Assembly (NCBI GenBank): GCA_031260615.1 | Contig: JAISLG010000007.1 | Location: 1 to 8,703 of the forward strand | DNA length: 8,703 bases | Origin: Oscillospiraceae bacterium | GTDB lineage: Bacteria; Bacillota; Clostridia; Oscillospirales; Ruminococcaceae | Direction of reading: 5' to 3' | Shown: positions 5,319-8,703 of the stretch, piece by piece | How the letters are laid out: every line of letters starts with the position of its first letter | How positions within the stretch are numbered: position 1 is the first letter of the stretch | The notes under the pieces: generated by a model | Databases searched by the model: none | Seen by the model: only the letters and a program-made list of their open reading frames with translations | What the model was told of the DNA's origin: nothing | Position numbers and translations under genes: made by a program

Positions 5319-7718
5319 TTAATCCTCGTCGTCGTCGTTTATTTTTCGTTGTGTATCTGTTGTGCCTGCTGTGCCTGTTGTACCTGCTGTGCCGGTTATA
5401 TCAACGACCGATGTGTCGACCGTAGCCCAGTAATCTATTCCTAAGTCGATTTCCGCGTTGTAATTTATCCGCGGCTTTGATTCGGTTGTATTGGGAACTA
5501 TGTCCTCAATAAAGGTCGGCTCTGTGTCGTCGGGTGTTAAATTTAATTCCGCATTTAACGCCGAACCTTTGCTCCACCCGTCATTCTGCAATTCCTGAAT
5601 CCGCTTACGGATTTCCTCAGCCGGGTATACATATTCGTGCAACTTAAATTTCGACACATCAATCGCAAGTATATGCGTTTGCGCGTTTAGTTCCTCACTA
5701 CTTGCCGCGCTCTCCTCTGCGGTAGACGACGTCTGCCGAACAACGTCCGATATTTGCTCGATTGCGATATTGACTTGATTGATTGCGTTTTCCTGTAAAA
5801 TCGAACTCTCCGAAATATCCATAATATGCACGGAACTCTCGTTCACGCCGGCAACAATATCCGCGAGGGATTTCGCTGTATCCACCGCAATTTTCGCGCC
5901 GAGTTCCGCCTTACGCACACTGTTTTCGATTAACTCATTTGTTTCCTTTGCCGCCTCTGCCGATTTATTCGCCAAGTTACGGACTTCGCTTGCAACGACC
6001 GCGAAACCCTTACCCGCGTCGCCCGCACGCGCCGCCTCAACAGCGGCGTTAAGCGACAATATCTTCGTCTGAAACGCAATATCGTCGATGACCTTGATAA
6101 TACGCCCGATTTCCGCGCTCGACTGCGTAATCTCGTGTACCGCCGCCGTCATATCCGCCATATGTTTCGACCCGATAGCCGCGTTCTCTTTAATCTCCTC
6201 CGTCAGCCACGCCGTATTAGTCGCCTTCTCGGAATTTTTCTTCGTCATTTCGAGTATATCGAGGATATTCCGTGACAATTCCTCAATAGTCGCCGCCTGT
6301 TCGGATGCGCCCTGTGAAAGGTTCTGCGCGCCGTCGCATATCTGTGTTGCTCCGCTGTGTACTTCACCCGTAATAGTCTTGATTGCCCCGAACATATCGT
6401 TGAGGTTATTCGTCATAAGGCGCATAGCATTGCCCATTATATCGCCCGCGCCGAGGGAATTCGGTTGTATTGTGAGGTCGCCCTCCGACACGCTGTCGAG
6501 CATTGTTGCAATATCGCCGAGTCGGTTTGCAACCTTACCGAGGACATTAACGGCTTGCGATATTTCGTCCTTACCCGCGGAAATAGCCGCTTGTTGTGCC
6601 CATTCCTCATCGCTGAATCGAACACGCCCGTCCTCGCCGATTGCCGCGAGTATCTTCGACAGGAATTTAACAGGCAATGCTGTTGCGCGGTAGAGTAGCC
6701 GTGACATAACGATACCCACGATAATCCCGACAATTACAATCGTAAGCACGATAACAAGCGCGAGCAGTGATGATTGCGCGCTCGAACTGCAATTCTGTGT
6801 CACGTCCGCGTTGATTTCCTCACTCGCGTCGGTAACGGTTTTCTGCGCCTCATCGCCTATTTCGCGGACTTCCTCCGCGAGTACAATAATAGTGTCCTTT
6901 GCCACAACATAGTTTTCAAATTCCTCTTTGAGGGTATCCGCGCTGTAAATTGCTTTCTCGACCGCCTCGCGGTTAGATTGCAGCATAAACGCTATATCGG
7001 GTTTATTAAAGAACAGCACCAAGTTATCGCGCATAGCGATTATCTGGTCGACAAGCGCGACAGTATTTTCTTTTGTGTCGTCGTCGTCCGCGTAGTATTC
7101 GAGGAGTCCGCTCCCGATTGCGCGTGTAAGTATCAGGTTATCGTAACAGACTGCCAAATGCGCAATCTGCCGTCCTATGCGGTCGAAGTATACTTGTGCC
7201 TCGTTACCCGTGAAACTTTTCCCCATACACTCGGCGGATATTTCGTTTTGGATTTCGGTAATTTTGACAGTCATTTCATTACCGGCGGCGATAAAGTTAT
7301 CGGCGGCGGTGACGGTTAGGGCGTATTCGGCGACCATCTCATCGAGTTTATCCGAATACGCGGTTATTTTCTCATACATACCGTCATAGTATTTCTGATA
7401 TTCGGGGGTATTGTTATTTTTGATAGCGGTTTCAAACGCGGGCAGTGCGTTCGTTGCCTTTTGGAGTGCGGATTTTGCCGCACGCGCGTAGTCCTCGTTT
7501 TGTTGCACAATAAAGGACTCAACAGCAATACGGGCGGACACGAACTCAGACTGAGCCACATTCGCCGCCGAGAGTACATTTGTCTGGCGGTCAACGCCCG
7601 ATATACTCACATACACGGTGGTATTGAATATCCCTACACAAATCCCCGTGATAATCATAAGCGCGATTATTGCATAAAACGCAACTTTAATCTTCGCGCC
7701 GAGTTTCAAATTTTTCAT
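5319..7718 (-). CDS. Methyl-accepting chemotaxis protein
   Basis: This 799-residue transmembrane chemoreceptor senses an external or membrane signal and controls CheA/CheW activity. Transmembrane helix 1 is at about 13-33 and helix 2 at about 317-338. Between them lies a helical extracytoplasmic sensor of about 280 residues, longer than a simple four-helix bundle and possibly a helical bimodular (HBM-like) domain; its ligand cannot be read. HAMP-like segments occupy about 339-440, with DSVSEGDLT at 408-416. The coiled-coil signalling domain covers about 450-690. Its tip reads [20 protein letters not shown] (544-563), then [20 protein letters not shown]. Most MCPs have QTNILALNAA here, so Lys and Ser replace conserved Asn and Ala. 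The 110-residue tail includes a Thr/Gly/Ala repeat, ends acidic (NDDDED) and lacks a CheR-tethering NWETF-like pentapeptide. The ATG at 7718 gives a normal MCP N-terminus but has no clear ribosome site. No CheA/CheW genes are nearby, so it is an orphan receptor gene. Confidence 0.95.
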   Translation of the reverse strand: MKNLKLGAKIKVAFYAIIALMIITGICVGIFNTTVYVSISGVDRQTNVLSAANVAQSEFVSARIAVESFIVQQNEDYARAAKSALQKATNALPAFETAIKNNNTPEYQKYYDGMYEKITAYSDKLDEMVAEYALTVTAADNFIAAGNEMTVKITEIQNEISAECMGKSFTGNEAQVYFDRIGRQIAHLAVCYDNLILTRAIGSGLLEYYADDDDTKENTVALVDQIIAMRDNLVLFFNKPDIAFMLQSNREAVEKAIYSADTLKEEFENYVVAKDTIIVLAEEVREIGDEAQKTVTDASEEINADVTQNCSSSAQSSLLALVIVLTIVIVGIIVGIVMSRLLYRATALPVKFLSKILAAIGEDGRVRFSDEEWAQQAAISAGKDEISQAVNVLGKVANRLGDIATMLDSVSEGDLTIQPNSLGAGDIMGNAMRLMTNNLNDMFGAIKTITGEVHSGATQICDGAQNLSQGASEQAATIEELSRNILDILEMTKKNSEKATNTAWLTEEIKENAAIGSKHMADMTAAVHEITQSSAEIGRIIKVIDDIAFQTKILSLNAAVEAARAGDAGKGFAVVASEVRNLANKSAEAAKETNELIENSVRKAELGAKIAVDTAKSLADIVAGVNESSVHIMDISESSILQENAINQVNIAIEQISDVVRQTSSTAEESAASSEELNAQTHILAIDVSKFKLHEYVYPAEEIRKRIQELQNDGWSKGSALNAELNLTPDDTEPTFIEDIVPNTTESKPRINYNAEIDLGIDYWATVDTSVVDITGTAGTTGTAGTTDTQRKINDDDED
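5361..5396 (-). repeat. 18-bp tandem repeat in the MCP tail
   Basis: Two consecutive 18-bp units encode TGTAGT-TGTAGT (residues 775-786), followed by a degenerate TDT. The unit is in frame, so copy-number change would alter tail length without disrupting the receptor. It lies in the low-complexity tail between the signalling domain and the acidic C-terminus. Confidence 0.65.
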
Positions 7719-7797
7719 AACAACAGTTTTATAACCCTGACATACATCAAGGCTATCAATTCAAAAAAGTATATGCCCAAAATACCTGTACAAATAT

Positions 7798-7824
7798 ATA
7801 TCGTCAAACCGCGCAAAAAAGTTA
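7798..7824 (-). promoter_or_regulatory. Candidate sigma-28 (SigD/FliA-type) promoter for the MCP
   Basis: On the minus strand TAAC (7824-7821), a 15-bp spacer and GACGATAT (7805-7798) differ at two positions from the motility-sigma consensus TAAA-N15-GCCGATAT. This fits a chemotaxis gene and leaves an 80-nt leader before the ATG. The same bases also contain a weaker sigma-A-like candidate: TTGACG (7807-7802), 17 bp, TATTTT (7784-7779). I cannot decide between them from sequence alone. Confidence 0.5.
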
Positions 7825-7832
7825 GCGAATTG

Positions 7833-7861
7833 TTGAATTACAAACATTACGGTGGTATAAT
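7833..7861 (+). promoter_or_regulatory. Sigma-A promoter of tpiA
   Basis: TTGAAT (7833-7838), a 17-bp spacer and TATAAT (7856-7861) make a good vegetative promoter, with a predicted start near 7868, about 30 nt before the tpiA ATG. It lies only 8 bp from the divergent MCP promoter candidate. Confidence 0.8.
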
Positions 7862-7899
7862 ATGGTTAATAATAAAGAATTGTTAGGAGAATAAAATTT

Positions 7900-8673
7900 A
7901 TGAACAAGGCAACACGCAAGCCCGTAATCGCGGGGAACTGGAAGATGAACAAGACTCGTGCGGAAACTAAGGAGTTAATAACCGCGCTTGTCCCCCTTGC
8001 CAAGGGAAAGGACAATGTTACGGTAGTAATCGGCGTACCATTTACGGACATAGAAACGGCGGTTGCGCTGACTGTGGGAACTAATATCAATGTAGCGGCG
8101 CAGAACGTGCATTTCGAGAAGTCGGGGGCATTTACGGGCGAGATAAGCGCGGATATGCTTGTTGAATCCGGGGTAAAATACGTTATAATCGGGCATAGCG
8201 AACGCCGCCAATATTTTGGTGAAACGGACGAAACGGTAAACAAGCGTACTAAGGCGGCACTTGCGGCGGGCTTAATCCCGATATTATGTATTGGCGAATA
8301 TTTATCGGAACGCGAGGCAGACATAACAGACGAAGTAATCATCAAGCAAGTTAAACTTGACCTTGCGGGGTTATCAAAAGAGGACGTAGCGAAAACGATA
8401 ATCGCATACGAACCCGTATGGGCAATCGGGACAGGCAAAACGGCAACCCCTGAACAAGCGGAATCCGTCCACGAAGTAATCCGCACAGCAATCACAAAAC
8501 TATATGATGCTGACACCGCCGCGAAAGTCGTAATCCAATACGGCGGCAGTATGAACGCGAAAAACGCGGCAGACTTACTTGCAAAACCCGATATTGACGG
8601 TGGCTTGATAGGCGGCGCGAGCCTGAAAGCGGAAGATTTCAGCGTTATTATCAACGCGGCTGACATCGGCTAA
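7900..8673 (+). CDS. tpiA: Triosephosphate isomerase
   Basis: TpiA interconverts dihydroxyacetone phosphate and glyceraldehyde 3-phosphate in glycolysis and gluconeogenesis. It is a cytosolic homodimeric TIM barrel. The 257-residue protein is full length (typically about 250). GNWKMN (12-17) supplies catalytic Lys15. IGHSERR (97-103) contains the electrophilic His99. AYEPVWAIGTGK (169-180) contains the catalytic base Glu171 and the mobile loop 6. The phosphate-binding segments YGGS (214-217) and GGLIGGASL (234-242) are present. AGGAGA at 7885-7890, 9 nt upstream, supports the start. It has its own promoter and stands alone here, without gap, pgk or gpm next to it within the window, although the downstream side is cut off. 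No key residue is missing. Confidence 0.99.
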   Translation: MNKATRKPVIAGNWKMNKTRAETKELITALVPLAKGKDNVTVVIGVPFTDIETAVALTVGTNINVAAQNVHFEKSGAFTGEISADMLVESGVKYVIIGHSERRQYFGETDETVNKRTKAALAAGLIPILCIGEYLSEREADITDEVIIKQVKLDLAGLSKEDVAKTIIAYEPVWAIGTGKTATPEQAESVHEVIRTAITKLYDADTAAKVVIQYGGSMNAKNAADLLAKPDIDGGLIGGASLKAEDFSVIINAADIG

Positions 8674-8677
8674 CACA

Positions 8678-8703
8678 GGCAAGGGGCAAGGGGCAAGGGG
8701 CAA
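8678..8703. repeat. GGGGCAA tandem repeat at the right edge
   Basis: After the tpiA stop come a GGCAA and then three exact 7-bp GGGGCAA units running into the window edge, so the true copy number is unknown. No coding signal or terminator hairpin is seen before the cut. A G-rich array of this kind could form unusual DNA structure and could vary in copy number. Confidence 0.7.

Noticed and set aside
6088..6693. Long plus-strand open frame of about 200 codons inside the MCP gene
   Set aside because: It lies opposite the conserved MCP frame, carries no recognisable domain and has no ribosome site; it is a shadow of the biased codon use on the coding strand.
7866..8666. Minus-strand open frame of 266 codons opposite tpiA
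   Set aside because: It fully overlaps tpiA, whose catalytic motifs are all intact; the antisense translation is low-complexity and unlike any family I know.

Overview
The window looks like a chromosomal housekeeping segment from an anaerobic, low-to-mid-GC Gram-positive bacterium, most likely an uncultured member of the Clostridia (Firmicutes/Bacillota). This is an inference from four signs: a CIRCE-type HrcA operator in front of groES-groEL, near-perfect TTGACA/TATAAT promoters, strong AGGAGG-like ribosome sites on three of the plus-strand genes, and a MCP of a clostridial type. A stray dockerin-type repeat points to a lineage that carries dockerins. No species can be named from the sequence.

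Layout, left to right. Positions 1-317 hold no convincing gene but are dense in hairpins and repeats, including two near-identical 46-bp copies that each contain two hairpins. A minus-strand gene (318-1085) encodes a single-pass membrane protein of unknown function with an acidic N-terminus built from a 12-bp tandem repeat. It lies 60 bp downstream of a tRNA-Gly(TCC) gene that has a consensus promoter, and the two may be co-transcribed. Positions 1258-1490 carry an orphan fragment reading as one dockerin repeat, a long inverted repeat, then the groESL promoter and CIRCE operator.

The groES-groEL operon (1576-3657) is complete and ends in a strong intrinsic terminator. GroES carries an unusual C-terminal extension of about 42 residues. 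A polytopic GT-C-fold glycosyltransferase (3743-5272) follows and converges on a large methyl-accepting chemotaxis protein on the minus strand (5319-7718), with a 13-bp-stem hairpin between them. The MCP and tpiA (7900-8673) are divergent and share a 181-bp promoter region: a sigma-28-like site for the MCP lies next to a sigma-A-like site for tpiA. The window ends in a GGGGCAA tandem repeat cut by the edge.

The genes do not form one pathway. They are a heat-shock chaperonin operon (protein folding), a cell-surface glycosylation enzyme, a chemoreceptor, a glycolytic enzyme and a tRNA. I see no mobile element, CRISPR array or defence system. The less ordinary signals are the extended GroES, the orphan dockerin repeat, the repeat-rich left edge and the substituted signalling tip of the MCP.
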